Shown: piece after piece, positions 1 to 8,599 of the stretch
How the letters are laid out: every line of letters starts with the position of its first letter
Position numbering within the stretch: the stretch's first letter is position 1
NCBI RefSeq assembly: GCF_001613265.1
Contig: NZ_BDCA01000010.1
Coordinates: forward strand, 1 to 64,000
DNA: 64,000 nucleotides
Direction: 5' to 3'
DNA from: Nocardia vermiculata NBRC 100427
Lineage (GTDB): Bacteria; Actinomycetota; Actinomycetes; Mycobacteriales; Mycobacteriaceae
The notes under the pieces: model-generated
Told to the model about the DNA's origin: nothing
The model's database searches: none
What the model saw: only the letters and a program-made list of their open reading frames with translations
Made by a program: the position numbers and the translations under genes

Positions 1-249
1 GTGGCTCCGGAAAGTCCTGGTCGGCGCAAACTCACCGAGCTTGTGCCCAACCATGTTCTCCGACACGAACACCGGCACGTGCTTGCGGCCGTCGTGGACC
101 GAGAACGTGTGGCCGATGAAATCGGGGATGATGGTCGAACGACGCGACCAGGTCTTGATGACCTGCTTCGTGTTCTTCTCGTTCTGGACGTCCACCTTCT
201 TGAGGAGGTGTTCGTCGACGAACGGGCCCTTCTTCAGGCTGCGTGGCAT
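1..249 (-). CDS. rpsS: 30S ribosomal protein S19 (3' end cut by window edge)
   Basis: S19 binds 16S rRNA in the head of the small subunit, close to S13. The visible 83 codons begin [15 protein letters not shown] and contain the family core [20 protein letters not shown] and the segment [19 protein letters not shown] full S19 is about 93 residues, so only around ten residues lie beyond base 1. The ATG at 247-249 follows a strong AAGGAGGAGG ribosome-binding site and starts 14 bases after the rplB stop. It is the last visible gene of the S10 operon, which runs leftward out of the window. Confidence 0.97.
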   Translation of the reverse strand, partial: MPRSLKKGPFVDEHLLKKVDVQNEKNTKQVIKTWSRRSTIIPDFIGHTFSVHDGRKHVPVFVSENMVGHKLGEFAPTRTFRSH

Positions 250-263
250 GTCTAACCTCCTCC

Positions 264-1094
264 TTAACGCTTCTTGCCGCGGCGGCGGACGATGAGCTTG
301 TCGCTCGGACGGTTGGGCTTACGGGTACGGCCCTCGGGCTGGCCCCAAGGCGAGACCGGGTGGCGACCACCGGAGGTCTTGCCCTCACCACCGCCGTGCG
401 GGTGGTCGACCGGGTTCATCACGACACCGCGGACGTGCGGACGCTTGCCCTTCCAGCGCATGCGGCCGGCCTTGCCCCAGTTGATGTTCGACTGCTCGGC
501 GTTGCCGACCTCGCCGACGGTGGCGCGGCAGCGCACGTCGACGCGGCGGATTTCACCGGAAGGCATACGCAGCACGGCGTAGGTGCCTTCCTTACCCAGC
601 AGCTGGATGCTCATGCCGGCGGCACGAGCCATCTTGGCGCCGCCGCCCGGACGCAGCTCCACCGCGTGGATGGTGGTACCGGTCGGGATCGAGCGCAGCG
701 GCAGATTGTTGCCGGGCTTGATGTCGGCACCGGTGCCGGACTCGATCCGGGTGCCCTGAGTGACACCCTTCGGCGCGATGATGTAGCGCTTCTCGCCGTC
801 GGCGTAGTGCAGCAGGGCGATGTTGGCGGTGCGGTTGGGGTCGTACTCGATGTGAGCGACCTTGGCCGGGATGCCGTCCTTGTCCAACCGACGGAAGTCG
901 ATCAGGCGATAGGCCCGCTTATGACCGCCACCGCGATGACGGGTGGTGATCCGGCCGTGCGCGTTACGACCGCCGGACTTGCTCAGCGGACGCAGCAGCG
1001 ACTTCTCGGGGGTGGACCGGGTGATCTCGGCGAAGTCCGAAACGGACGACCCGCGCCTACCCGGCGTAGTCGGCTTGTACTTACGGATTGCCAT
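264..1094 (-). CDS. rplB: 50S ribosomal protein L2
   Basis: L2 is a primary 23S rRNA-binding protein needed for subunit joining and peptidyl-transferase assembly. The 276-residue product has the normal length. It begins [17 protein letters not shown] and carries the diagnostic [18 protein letters not shown] segment near residue 222-239, which includes the histidine of the conserved HPHGGGEG loop. The start is the ATG at 1092-1094. It lies 32 bases after the rplW stop and 14 bases before rpsS, which fits one polycistronic mRNA for S10-L3-L4-L23-L2-S19. Confidence 0.98.
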   Translation of the reverse strand: MAIRKYKPTTPGRRGSSVSDFAEITRSTPEKSLLRPLSKSGGRNAHGRITTRHRGGGHKRAYRLIDFRRLDKDGIPAKVAHIEYDPNRTANIALLHYADGEKRYIIAPKGVTQGTRIESGTGADIKPGNNLPLRSIPTGTTIHAVELRPGGGAKMARAAGMSIQLLGKEGTYAVLRMPSGEIRRVDVRCRATVGEVGNAEQSNINWGKAGRMRWKGKRPHVRGVVMNPVDHPHGGGEGKTSGGRHPVSPWGQPEGRTRKPNRPSDKLIVRRRGKKR

Positions 1095-1126
1095 GAGTCT
1101 TCTCTGCTTTCTGGATTCCCGGGCGC

Positions 1127-1432
1127 CTACGCGACCGGGCCTCCGAAGATCTCGATGGGCTTGCTATCGGCCGAGATGGTCACGAGCGCGCGCTTGGTGC
1201 TCTTGCGCTGGCCGTAACCGAAGCGGGTCCGCTTGCGCTTGCCCTGACGGTTGGCAGTGTTGACACTGGTCACCTTGACGCCGAAAACCTTCTCGACGGC
1301 AATTTTGATCTGCGTCTTGTTCGAGTCCGGGTGCACCAGGAAGGTGTAGGTGCCTTCCTCGATCAGTCCATAGGACTTCTCGGAGATCACCGGCGCGAGC
1401 AGGATGTCGCGCGGATCTGCGATGGTGGTCAC
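1127..1432 (-). CDS. rplW: 50S ribosomal protein L23
   Basis: L23 lies at the exit of the ribosomal peptide tunnel and docks trigger factor and SRP. I place the start at the GTG at 1430-1432. It overlaps the rplD stop (GTGA overlap, four bases), has AGGAGG just upstream, and gives 101 residues, the normal L23 length. The frame stays open further upstream, but that stretch lies inside rplD and is not L23-like. Family features are [15 protein letters not shown] at the N-terminus and the basic loop [18 protein letters not shown]. Coupling to rplD suggests coordinated translation. Confidence 0.97.
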   Translation of the reverse strand: MTTIADPRDILLAPVISEKSYGLIEEGTYTFLVHPDSNKTQIKIAVEKVFGVKVTSVNTANRQGKRKRTRFGYGQRKSTKRALVTISADSKPIEIFGGPVA

Positions 1433-2100
1433 TTGCTTTCCTCCTGTGCAGACTCGGCCGGGCCGTGCACGAACGCGTTGAGCGCCTCGACGCTGAACAC
1501 GACCTCGTCGCTGTACAGCACGTCGTAGGTGTTCAGCTGGTCCGGAGCGATCGGGTGCACACCCTGCAGGTTCGCCACGCTCTTCCACGCGGTGACATCT
1601 TCGCGACCGACCACGACCAGGACCTTCTTGCGGTCCGAGAGCTCGGCCAGGAAGTTCTTGGCCGACTTGGTGGACGGCGTCTGGCCGGCGACCAGTTCGG
1701 TCACGACGTGGATGCGCTCGTTGCGGGCCCGGTCGGACAGGGCGCCACGCAGGGCAGCGGCCTTCATCTTCTTGGGCAGACGCTGCGAGTAGTCGCGCGG
1801 CTGCGGGCCGTGCACGGTGCCACCACCGACGAACTGCGGCGCGCGGGTCGAACCCTGGCGGGCGCGGCCGGTGCCCTTCTGGCGGTACGGCTTCTTACCA
1901 CCGCCGCGGACGTCACCGCGGGTCTTGGTGGCGTGCGTGCCCTGGCGAGCCGCGGCCTGCTGGGCCACGACGACCTGGTGCATCAGCGAGATGTTGGCGG
2001 TCGCGTCGAAGATCTCCGCGGGGAGGTCGACGGTGCCGTTGGTCTTGCCGCCCGGTTCTTTCACCGGCAGCGTCAGGTTGGTTTTAGTGTCGGTGCTCAT
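1429..2100 (-). CDS. rplD: 50S ribosomal protein L4
   Basis: L4 lines the constriction of the polypeptide exit tunnel. In some bacteria it also represses its own operon; nothing here shows whether that happens. The 223-residue protein has the typical tunnel loop rich in Arg, Lys and Gly ([20 protein letters not shown], roughly residues 70-92) and the [11 protein letters not shown] region of the globular domain. The ATG overlaps the rplC stop in an ATGA arrangement, so translation is probably coupled to L3. Confidence 0.97.
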   Translation of the reverse strand: MSTDTKTNLTLPVKEPGGKTNGTVDLPAEIFDATANISLMHQVVVAQQAAARQGTHATKTRGDVRGGGKKPYRQKGTGRARQGSTRAPQFVGGGTVHGPQPRDYSQRLPKKMKAAALRGALSDRARNERIHVVTELVAGQTPSTKSAKNFLAELSDRKKVLVVVGREDVTAWKSVANLQGVHPIAPDQLNTYDVLYSDEVVFSVEALNAFVHGPAESAQEESK

Positions 2101-2762
2101 GCCCGGGCACCACCCTTCGCAGCGCTCTTGACGATCACGACGCCGCCCTTGCGACCCGGGATCGCGCCCTTGATCAGGAGCAGCCCGTTCTCGGCATCCA
2201 CCTTGTGGACCGAGAGGTTCTGCGTGGTCACGCGGTCGTTACCCATCCGGCCGGCCATCCGCATGCCTTTGAACACGCGACCGGGGGTGGCGCAGCCACC
2301 GATGGAACCCGGCCGGCGGTGCACGGCCTGCGCGCCGTGCGCGGCGCCCTGGCCCTTGAAGCCGTGACGCTTCATGACACCGGCGTAGCCCTTGCCCTTG
2401 CTGGTGCCGGTCACGTCGACGTAGGTGCCCTCTTCGAAGACCTCGGCCGACAGCTCCTGGCCCACCTCGAACGAGGCGGCGTCGGCGACGCGGATCTCGG
2501 CGATGTGGCGACGCGGGGTGACCCCGGCCTTGGCGTACTGCCCGGCGACGGGCTTGATCACCTTGCGCGGGTCGATGGCGCCGAAGGCCAGCTGTACGGC
2601 GGAGTAGCCGTCGCGCTCCTCGGTGCGGATCTGGGTCACGACGTTCGGTCCGGCCTTGATGACGGTCACCGGAACGACGCGGTTCTTCTCGTCGAAGACC
2701 TGGGTCATACCGAGTTTGGTGCCCAGGATGCCGGCCGCAGGCCGGTTCTTGTTGTCAGTCAT
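2097..2762 (-). CDS. rplC: 50S ribosomal protein L3
   Basis: L3 is an early-assembly 23S rRNA-binding protein that reaches toward the peptidyl-transferase centre. The product carries [15 protein letters not shown] near its N-terminus and the long-finger segment [16 protein letters not shown] followed by HRRPGSIGG, both signatures of the family. I use the ATG at 2760-2762 (MTDNKNRP, 221 residues) because GGGG sits at a normal distance upstream and the length fits relatives. An alternative GTG at 2778-2780 overlaps the rpsJ stop and would add six residues (MTGIAD). I cannot exclude it. Confidence 0.95.
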   Translation of the reverse strand: MTDNKNRPAAGILGTKLGMTQVFDEKNRVVPVTVIKAGPNVVTQIRTEERDGYSAVQLAFGAIDPRKVIKPVAGQYAKAGVTPRRHIAEIRVADAASFEVGQELSAEVFEEGTYVDVTGTSKGKGYAGVMKRHGFKGQGAAHGAQAVHRRPGSIGGCATPGRVFKGMRMAGRMGNDRVTTQNLSVHKVDAENGLLLIKGAIPGRKGGVVIVKSAAKGGARA

Positions 2763-2776
2763 GTCTGCAATCCCCG

Positions 2777-3082
2777 TCACTGAATGTTGACGTCGACGCT
2801 GGCCGGCAGATCGATGCGCATGAGCGCGTCGACCGTCTTCGGCGTCGGGTCGAGGATGTCGATCAACCGCTTGTGCGTACGCATCTCGAAGTGCTCGCGC
2901 GAGTCCTTGTACTTGTGCGGCGAGCGGATAACGCAGTACACGTTCTTCTCGGTCGGCAACGGCACCGGCCCGACGACGCGGGCACCGGTGCGGGTCACTG
3001 TCTCCACGATCTTGCGCGCAGACGCGTCGATCGCCTCATGGTCATAGGCCTTGAGCCTGATGCGGATCTTTTGTCCCGCCAC
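2777..3082 (-). CDS. rpsJ: 30S ribosomal protein S10
   Basis: S10 belongs to the 30S head and is also NusE, a partner of NusG and NusB in transcription antitermination. The 101-residue sequence [18 protein letters not shown] and the loop [20 protein letters not shown] are diagnostic. The start is a GTG at 3080-3082. It is the first gene of the operon, so the operon's promoter and leader must lie in the 450 bases to its right. Confidence 0.98.
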   Translation of the reverse strand: MAGQKIRIRLKAYDHEAIDASARKIVETVTRTGARVVGPVPLPTEKNVYCVIRSPHKYKDSREHFEMRTHKRLIDILDPTPKTVDALMRIDLPASVDVNIQ

Positions 3083-3534
3083 GCTAAGTGTCCTTTTCTC
3101 CGCTTACGTTGTGCGCCAGGAGTTTTCGCTCCCGGAGCACCCTATTTGCACTTCCCGAACACACGCCCGAATCAGTCGAGACCGCAACCGGGCCCTGCCC
3201 AGTCCTCGCCGCTGTTCATCTGTCATGGTTCTTCCGGTCCACGCGGTCGGGCGTGTCGCCCTTCCGCTTATTCTCCGACCCGGGCACACTTCACCTAGGG
3301 TCTCGGAACTTCGTCCCGGACGTATCCGCGCCGCAGTCGACGCCGATACTCGATGGGTTTTGCTCCCCTGCTCCCGATGGACGTACACGCACCACCGCTG
3401 CAGGCAACCCGAACAGTATGCCCGAGCCCCCCGGGCACCTCCAAATCGGGGGTCGAGTCGCCCGCTCACACCCCGATGGACCAGGTAGAACCCTACCCGA
3501 TCGGATTACCTTACTCCAGAGTAAGATAATCCGC
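3083..3534. promoter_or_regulatory. Divergent intergenic region between the S10 operon and a hotdog gene
   Basis: This 452-base stretch has no convincing gene; open frames through it match nothing and continue into the neighbour. It must hold the S10 operon promoter (leftward) and the promoter of the gene at 3535 (rightward). For the leftward promoter, a TAGGGT hexamer on the minus strand (3139-3144) could be a -10 box, but I find no good -35. A weak inverted repeat (CCAGGAG / CTCCCGG, near 3117-3134) lies in what would be the S10 leader. The clearest element is the palindrome at 3510-3525, listed separately. Confidence 0.5.
3510..3527 (+). promoter_or_regulatory. Palindromic operator overlapping a leaderless-type -10 box
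   Basis: CTTACTC-CA-GAGTAAG (3510-3525) is a perfect inverted repeat with 7-base arms. The hexamer TAAGAT (3522-3527) overlaps its right arm and ends seven bases before the ATG at 3535, the spacing expected of a leaderless mRNA with a TANNNT -10. No Shine-Dalgarno sequence lies before that ATG. A dimeric repressor, TetR-like by site architecture, bound here would block the promoter. The regulator's identity is unknown. Confidence 0.5.
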
Positions 3535-4011
3535 ATGAGCAATGAGACCGCCACCTACCGCGGTTGGCAGAAGCTGCCCGACAACCGGCTCGGCCACGCA
3601 CTGTTCTCCCTCGGGATGATCGCCCGCGTTCCCTACTTCGGCACCATCGCGCCGAGCGTGGTACGCCTCGAGCCGGGGTTGTGCGAGGTCACCGCACCGA
3701 AATGGTTCGGCATCCACAACCACCTCGGCACCTTCCACGCGATCGCCGCCTGCAATCTCGCCGAGGTGGCGATGGGAATGCTCAGCGAGGCCACCGTGCC
3801 GACCACCCACCGCTGGATCCCCAAGGGGATGAACGTGCAGTACCTGACCAAGGCCGAGTCCGGCTTGCGCGCGGTGGCGACGCTCGACCCGATCCCGGAC
3901 TTCGACACCGTCACCACCGGCACCGAGGTGGTTGTCCCGATCGCGATCTACGACAAGTCGGGAACCGAGGTCGTCCACGCGGACATCACCACCTGGGTCA
4001 CCCCGAAGTAG
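3535..4011 (+). CDS. Hotdog-fold thioesterase-like protein (DUF4442 type)
   Basis: This 158-residue cytoplasmic protein resembles the DUF4442 branch of the hotdog superfamily, whose better-known members hydrolyse acyl-CoA thioesters. Supporting features are the central segment APKWFGIHNHLGTFHAIAA, equivalent to the hotdog helix with its preceding HN loop, and a beta-rich C-terminal half ending HADITTWVTPK. The open frame extends upstream through the intergenic region, but I start at ATG 3535 because of family length and the promoter just before it. It is monocistronic and divergent from the ribosomal operon. The substrate cannot be inferred. A second hotdog protein at 47067-47552 is only distantly similar. 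Confidence 0.75.
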   Translation: MSNETATYRGWQKLPDNRLGHALFSLGMIARVPYFGTIAPSVVRLEPGLCEVTAPKWFGIHNHLGTFHAIAACNLAEVAMGMLSEATVPTTHRWIPKGMNVQYLTKAESGLRAVATLDPIPDFDTVTTGTEVVVPIAIYDKSGTEVVHADITTWVTPK

Positions 4012-4034
4012 CCGGAACCGGCCCGCCGCGGTCC

Positions 4035-4967
4035 TCAGCACGGCGGCGGTGGTGGCGTACCGGCCACCGCGGCCACGATCACGGCTATCGAGCGAGGATC
4101 CGACAGCAGTTGATTGTGGCTGATCGCCAGGTTCGGGCACCCGTCCTGCACCCACATGTTGCGGTTGCCGCCCCGGGGATCGGCCAGCAGGGCCGTGTCC
4201 GGCGGGGTGATCACCTCGTCGGTGCGGCTGGCGATGGCGGTGTAGCGGATTCCCGGCTGCGTTTCCCCGTCGGCGTTGAGCTGGGCCAGGATGGGCGCAC
4301 CCGGAATCTGTTCGGCACCCGCCGGCCCGAAGACCTGCGCCGCGGTCTGTTCTCCGTCCAGGCCGAGCGCGCCGTAGAACGGGAACATCGTCGGCAGCCC
4401 GTCGAAGGTCGAGCCCCGGTAGGGCGTGCCCACGGTCACGACACTGTCGATCTCCTCCGGATGGCGTCGCACCAACTCCCGGATCTCGGTGCCACCGGTG
4501 GAATGGCCGACCATGATCACTCGCGGCGCACCCGTGACGGCGCGCACCGCGGTCACGAAGGCGCCGAGCTCCGATGCCTGCGCGGAGATATCGGCCACGC
4601 CGTAGACCGCATCGCCCTGCAATGCCGCCGCGACCGGACCGAGGCCCGGCCATCCGGGGCTCGACACCCCGTTGAGACCGACACCGGGCAGCGGCACCCG
4701 CCCCACGTTCGCCACGAATACGCAGTAGCCCTGCCGATGCAATGCGGGCGCCAGTTCACGAAAACTGCGTTGGGCGTCGGTGGCCGCACCGTGGGCCAGC
4801 ACTACCGGATACGGTTTATCCGGAGTGGGTGCGCAGCTGAAATCATTGGCGCCGGGCACCGGTGGCACTTCCGTCGGAAATGCCGATACTTCGGCCGCAC
4901 GGCCGCCCATTATCGCCATCAGGCCGCCCAGAAGCACGGCGACTGCCACCAAGCGCACCGTTTTCAT
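4035..4967 (-). CDS. Secreted lipase/esterase, alpha/beta-hydrolase (lipase class 2 type)
   Basis: This is a predicted exported triacylglycerol lipase or esterase of 310 residues. The start at 4965-4967 (MKTVRLVAVAVLLGG) gives a clean signal peptide: a short basic region, a hydrophobic core, and probable cleavage near the ALA-like region around residue 30. The open frame upstream of it has no such feature. The hydrolase fold shows VVLAHGAATDAQRSF (oxyanion region) and the nucleophile elbow GHSTGG near residue 155, with the catalytic Ser. A late SRTDEVITP segment could supply the acid, and SHNQLLSDP the His. Cysteine pairs suggest disulfides. It converges with the gene at 3535 and has no obvious operon partner. 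Confidence 0.8.
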   Translation of the reverse strand: MKTVRLVAVAVLLGGLMAIMGGRAAEVSAFPTEVPPVPGANDFSCAPTPDKPYPVVLAHGAATDAQRSFRELAPALHRQGYCVFVANVGRVPLPGVGLNGVSSPGWPGLGPVAAALQGDAVYGVADISAQASELGAFVTAVRAVTGAPRVIMVGHSTGGTEIRELVRRHPEEIDSVVTVGTPYRGSTFDGLPTMFPFYGALGLDGEQTAAQVFGPAGAEQIPGAPILAQLNADGETQPGIRYTAIASRTDEVITPPDTALLADPRGGNRNMWVQDGCPNLAISHNQLLSDPRSIAVIVAAVAGTPPPPPC

Positions 4968-5119
4968 GGCAGCCGATGGTAGTGGAACAATTCCGTAAAA
5001 CTTTGCTCCCGGCACCGGCGTCTTTGTGACGAATGAACTGCGATTATGTGGCAATTTCGCATCCGTGAAGTGCGGTCGTTTGCGATTTACGACACCTTGG
5101 CGCACTCGGGCGATATATG

Positions 5120-6178
5120 TCACAGTCCGAGTCCGGCGGCGAGAATCGGCCACGACCGAATCAGATCATCACGCCAATACCCCCACGAATGGGTTCCGCT
5201 CGGACGGAAATTGTAGGTGGCCGGAATATTCAAGGAATTCAAGCGATCTCGCATGTTGTGCGAGCAGTAATTGGTCGCCGCCTCGATCACGCCACCCAAT
5301 ACGAGTTGATTCGCGAAGCCCCACTCGCCGGGCAACGAGTACTCACCGTTCAACGTGTCGTAGGGGCCGGGCAGGCCGGTGCCGTTGGCAATGTAAATCG
5401 CCTTTCCGCGAAGACCTTCCGCATGCAGATAGGGATCATTGAGCTCCCAATTCGGATCGTCCGGTGGACCCCACATGTTCTCCACATCCGACAACCCCCA
5501 CGTTTCGACGGTGGCCTTGATGTACTGGCGGCCGATCGGATCGCTCGTCTGCGCACAACCGCTGTAGGAGCCGACCGCGGAGTAGAGCCCGGGCGTGGTG
5601 GCCGCCAGTGCCAGCGAAGTGGTGGCCGACATCGAGTAGCCGGCGATACCGTTGCGGCCGTTGGCGTCCAGGAATCGATCGAGCAGCGGTGGCAGTTCCT
5701 CGGTAAGGAATGTTCGCCACTGGTAACGGCCGTACCGCGGATCGTCACGCTCCCAATCGGTGTAATAGCTGAACATGCCGCCGATGGGTGTCACCACGTT
5801 CACGTTCTTGTCGGCGAGAAAATTCAGCGCATCGGTTTTGCTCGCCCAGGTGGCACCGTCTTCCCCGCCGCCCGCACCGAGCAGTAGGTACAGCACCGGC
5901 CGCGGCACGCTCCGATCGGCCGGGCGTTGCACCTGAACCTCGATATCGTGGCCCATGGACGCCGAATAGACGGTCAGGCTCTGATGCGTGGAATCGTCGG
6001 TGCGTACCGCGACGATCGACGACTCCCGATCGGCGGCCGGTGATATGGGATCGGCCCCACCCGCGGCCGGGGATACCGAGAACAGACCGGCGGCCAGGGC
6101 TGCCACCGCCATGATTCTCGTCAGCGTGGCTACGGATCCGTGTCCCGAATTCCAGCCCGCGCACCGAAACTTTCGCAT
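5120..6178 (-). CDS. Exported mycolyltransferase-like esterase (antigen 85 family), copy 1
   Basis: Antigen 85-type enzymes transfer mycolic acids onto trehalose or arabinogalactan outside the membrane. The 352-residue product has an N-terminal export signal (hydrophobic MAVAALAAGLFSVSPAAG around residues 23-40), then VQRPADRSVPRPVLYLLLGAG, the nucleophile motif GYSMSA, GVIEAATNYCSH containing a likely acid, and SGTHSWGYW with the likely catalytic His. These match the Ser-Glu-His layout of the family. A shorter start at Met23 is possible. The gene is divergent from the lycopene cyclase gene. A paralogue lies at 15899-16972. Whether it really transfers mycolate or is a simple esterase cannot be told from sequence. 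Confidence 0.85.
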   Translation of the reverse strand: MRKFRCAGWNSGHGSVATLTRIMAVAALAAGLFSVSPAAGGADPISPAADRESSIVAVRTDDSTHQSLTVYSASMGHDIEVQVQRPADRSVPRPVLYLLLGAGGGEDGATWASKTDALNFLADKNVNVVTPIGGMFSYYTDWERDDPRYGRYQWRTFLTEELPPLLDRFLDANGRNGIAGYSMSATTSLALAATTPGLYSAVGSYSGCAQTSDPIGRQYIKATVETWGLSDVENMWGPPDDPNWELNDPYLHAEGLRGKAIYIANGTGLPGPYDTLNGEYSLPGEWGFANQLVLGGVIEAATNYCSHNMRDRLNSLNIPATYNFRPSGTHSWGYWRDDLIRSWPILAAGLGL

Positions 6179-6353
6179 AACGTTCTCCAGAGGCTGCCCA
6201 GTAGTTTCCGAGCACCCCCCGACGGCGCCCGCGTCACCAGGTTATGAACCGGCTCAACGTAATTCACGACGCGAATTGCTACGCCACGAGTTTTCGGGGC
6301 GTAACACATGTGGCCGGAGAAACGATGCCGGACACGGCTGCGAGAATGACGCC

Positions 6354-7574
6354 ATGAGTGCGCAGCATGTTCACCGTGCCGATATCTGCGTGGTGGGACT
6401 CGGGCCGACCGGCCGGGCCCTCGCGCACCGCGCGATGGACGCCGGATTCGACGTCGTGGCCGTGGATCCGCGACCGGAACGGCTGTGGCCGCCGACCTTC
6501 TCCTGCTGGATAGACGAGCTGCCGGCGTGGCTGCCGCACAGCGTTATCGCTGCGCGCATCGAGGCACCCACCGTATGGACCCGGTCGCGCCACCGGATCG
6601 AGCGACCGTACTGCGTGCTGTCCAAAACCGGCCTGCGCGAAGCGCTTCCGCTCGACGGTGCCACCGTGCTGACCGGTCGCGCCGTCACCGTAGGCGCCCA
6701 CCACGTCGAACTGCGCGACGGCACCACCATCACGGCAGCCACGGTGGTCGATACCCGCGGCCTACCCTCCCCCGGGGCGCGGCGCACCGCCAGTGCGCAC
6801 GGCATCTTCGTCGATGCCGAGCTCGCGGCGCCGATGGTCGCAGAGGGTGAGGGGCTGCTGCTGGATTGGCGCGACGAGAACGGCGCCGGACCCGAGGAAC
6901 CGCCGTCGTTCCTGTACTCGGTACCGCTCGGCGACGGCACTGTGATCTTCGAAGAGACCAGCCTGGGGCTGCGCGGTGGTATGCCGCAACACGAATTGCG
7001 CCGGCGCACCCTGACCCGGCTGGCCGCCCACGGGATCCGGCTGCGCGGCGACGAACCGTCGGAGGCTGCGCACTACCCGCTGGATCAGTCGCCGCCGCCG
7101 CTGCGGACCGGCGCACGGGCGGGCGAACCGGTCCCGTTCGGCTCACGCGGCGGCATGATGCATCCGTGTACCGGCTACAGCGTGGCCGATTCGATGGCAC
7201 TGGTGGACACTCTGGTCGACGCCCTGCGTACCGGTGCCGATCCGGTCGAGGCACTGTGGCCGTGGCAGGCACGACTGGTCTACTGGATGCGGATGCGCGG
7301 CCTCTACGGTTTGGGCCGATTGACCACCGCGCAATCGATCTCGATGTTCGAGGCCTTCTTCACCTCGTCCCCGCGCCAGCAGCGTGCACTGCTGTCCGCG
7401 CACGAGGACTACGCGGCCCTGGGGTCGGTGCTGTTCATGACGGTGTCACGGACCTGGCCGTTCCATTGGCGCTACGACCTGGTCGGCTGGACCAACCGCA
7501 ACCGCTGGGTCGGCTACGACTACCTGCCCGCCGGCGCTCAGGAGTTGGATATCGCGCGGCCGGAGGAGATGTAG
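6354..7574 (+). CDS. Lycopene cyclase (CrtL/CrtY-type flavoprotein)
   Basis: Lycopene cyclases convert the linear ends of lycopene into rings in a redox-neutral, FAD-dependent reaction. The 406-residue protein starts at ATG 6354 and has an N-terminal Rossmann fold (VVGLGPTGRALAHR, dinucleotide loop), then LWPPTFSCWIDEL, which corresponds to the WP-containing segment of CrtL enzymes. Further family motifs are VVDTRGLPSPGAR, LLLDWRDENG, FLYSVPLGDGTVIFEETSL and GGMMHPCTGYSVADSM, all in the right order. No phytoene synthase, desaturase or other carotenoid gene is within the window, so its pathway partners must be elsewhere. The glycine loop reads GLGPTG rather than the usual GGGPAG. Confidence 0.85.
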   Translation: MSAQHVHRADICVVGLGPTGRALAHRAMDAGFDVVAVDPRPERLWPPTFSCWIDELPAWLPHSVIAARIEAPTVWTRSRHRIERPYCVLSKTGLREALPLDGATVLTGRAVTVGAHHVELRDGTTITAATVVDTRGLPSPGARRTASAHGIFVDAELAAPMVAEGEGLLLDWRDENGAGPEEPPSFLYSVPLGDGTVIFEETSLGLRGGMPQHELRRRTLTRLAAHGIRLRGDEPSEAAHYPLDQSPPPLRTGARAGEPVPFGSRGGMMHPCTGYSVADSMALVDTLVDALRTGADPVEALWPWQARLVYWMRMRGLYGLGRLTTAQSISMFEAFFTSSPRQQRALLSAHEDYAALGSVLFMTVSRTWPFHWRYDLVGWTNRNRWVGYDYLPAGAQELDIARPEEM

Positions 7575-7604
7575 CGGGCTGTACCCGATGGCGAGTTGCC
7601 GGCT

Positions 7605-7647
7605 CCCACTCCGCTGTTCGGCCCCCTGCGCCGAAAAGCCGAGTGGG
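7605..7647. terminator. Two-part hairpin between convergent genes
   Basis: CCCACTC (7605-7611) pairs with GAGTGGG (7641-7647), and inside it TTCGGC (7617-7622) pairs with GCCGAA (7630-7635), with two symmetrical 5-base internal loops. It lies between the ends of the lycopene cyclase gene (+) and the enoyl-CoA hydratase gene (-), where a bidirectional terminator is expected. There is no long T-run. Confidence 0.55.
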
Positions 7648-7667
7648 CCGCCTCGCCCGTGGCTCTC

Positions 7668-8456
7668 CTAGTCGGCGAACACCGCCTTGCGTTTGCCCAG
7701 CATGGCGGCCGCGCCTTCGGCGAAGTCGGCGGAGCCGAGCAGCTCGGACTGGCCGGTCTTCTCCGCCGCCAGCGCCTCGTCCAGCGAGCTGAGCGCGGCG
7801 CGGTTGAGGGTGCTCTTGGTGAGCTCCAGCGCACGCCGTGGGCCGTGCGCGAGTTTGGCGGCGACGGCCTCCACCTTGGCGTCGAGCTCGTCGACCGGCA
7901 GCACCCCGGTCAGCAGCCCGCGCCGGTATGCCTCGGTGGCCGGCAACCGCTCACCCAGCAGGGCCAACTCCGCGGCCAGCGAACGCCCCGCGGCAGCGGC
8001 GATCAGCGCCGATGCGCCACCGTCGGGCATCAGGCCGATGTTGATGAAGGCCTGCAAGAGGTACGCGTCCTCGCCGGCATAGGTCAGGTCGGCCGACAGT
8101 GCCAGTGCCACACCGATTCCCGCTGTCGCGCCGCGAATCCTGGAGAGCACCGGTACCGGCGCCTCGATGATCGAGCGCACCATCCGGTTTGCGCCGTCCA
8201 TGGTCATTTCCGGAGTGATACCCCGATCCTTCTCGGCCGCGGCCGCGAATAGATCGGCACCGGTGCTGAAATCCCCGCCCGCACCGGTGAGTACGACGAC
8301 CCGCACCGCGGGGTCGAGCTTCTCGAAGGTATCCCCGAGGGCGATCATGGCGTCGTACCCGATGGCGTTCTTCCGACCGGGATTGTCGATGGTCACCCGC
8401 AGGACGCGATCGTCGCGCACGATGGTGAGGCCTGGCGTGTGGTCGTGATCACTCAT
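7668..8456 (-). CDS. Enoyl-CoA hydratase/isomerase family protein (crotonase fold)
   Basis: This 262-residue crotonase-fold protein probably hydrates or isomerises an enoyl-CoA. It has LRVTIDNPGRKNAIG, GAGGDFSTGADL (first oxyanion-hole region, CoA binding), RIRGATAGIGVALALSADL (second oxyanion-hole glycine) and IGLMPDGGAS. In classical hydratases two glutamates act as acid and base. Here the corresponding GATAGIGVAL and LMPDGG regions carry other residues, with Asp in the second, so the exact reaction is uncertain. The start is ATG 8454-8456, preceded by GGGAG. It is divergent from the double TetR gene and shares its control region, which suggests regulation by that protein. Confidence 0.85.
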   Translation of the reverse strand: MSDHDHTPGLTIVRDDRVLRVTIDNPGRKNAIGYDAMIALGDTFEKLDPAVRVVVLTGAGGDFSTGADLFAAAAEKDRGITPEMTMDGANRMVRSIIEAPVPVLSRIRGATAGIGVALALSADLTYAGEDAYLLQAFINIGLMPDGGASALIAAAAGRSLAAELALLGERLPATEAYRRGLLTGVLPVDELDAKVEAVAAKLAHGPRRALELTKSTLNRAALSSLDEALAAEKTGQSELLGSADFAEGAAAMLGKRKAVFAD

Positions 8457-8503
8457 GGTTACTCCCGGGTGGGCCGCCGACACTGGCGACGAGACAAGAA
8501 TGA

Positions 8504-8532
8504 TGGTTAACTTTGCGAATTGTGGTTAACTT
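8504..8532. promoter_or_regulatory. Direct repeat TGGTTAACTT, candidate operator
   Basis: Two exact copies of TGGTTAACTT lie at 8504-8513 and 8523-8532, 19 bases apart start to start, each with a palindromic GTTAAC core. A degenerate third copy (TGTTGACTT) follows directly. The array sits between the divergent enoyl-CoA hydratase and double TetR genes. It is a natural binding site for the encoded regulator, and the spacing of nearly two helical turns would suit a two-headed TetR protein. Confidence 0.5.
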
Positions 8533-8599
8533 ATGTTGACTTGTCCGGCGCTGTCAACCAGACCGCCGCCGATGAGCCGAGACGCAGAAGGAGAGGTGT

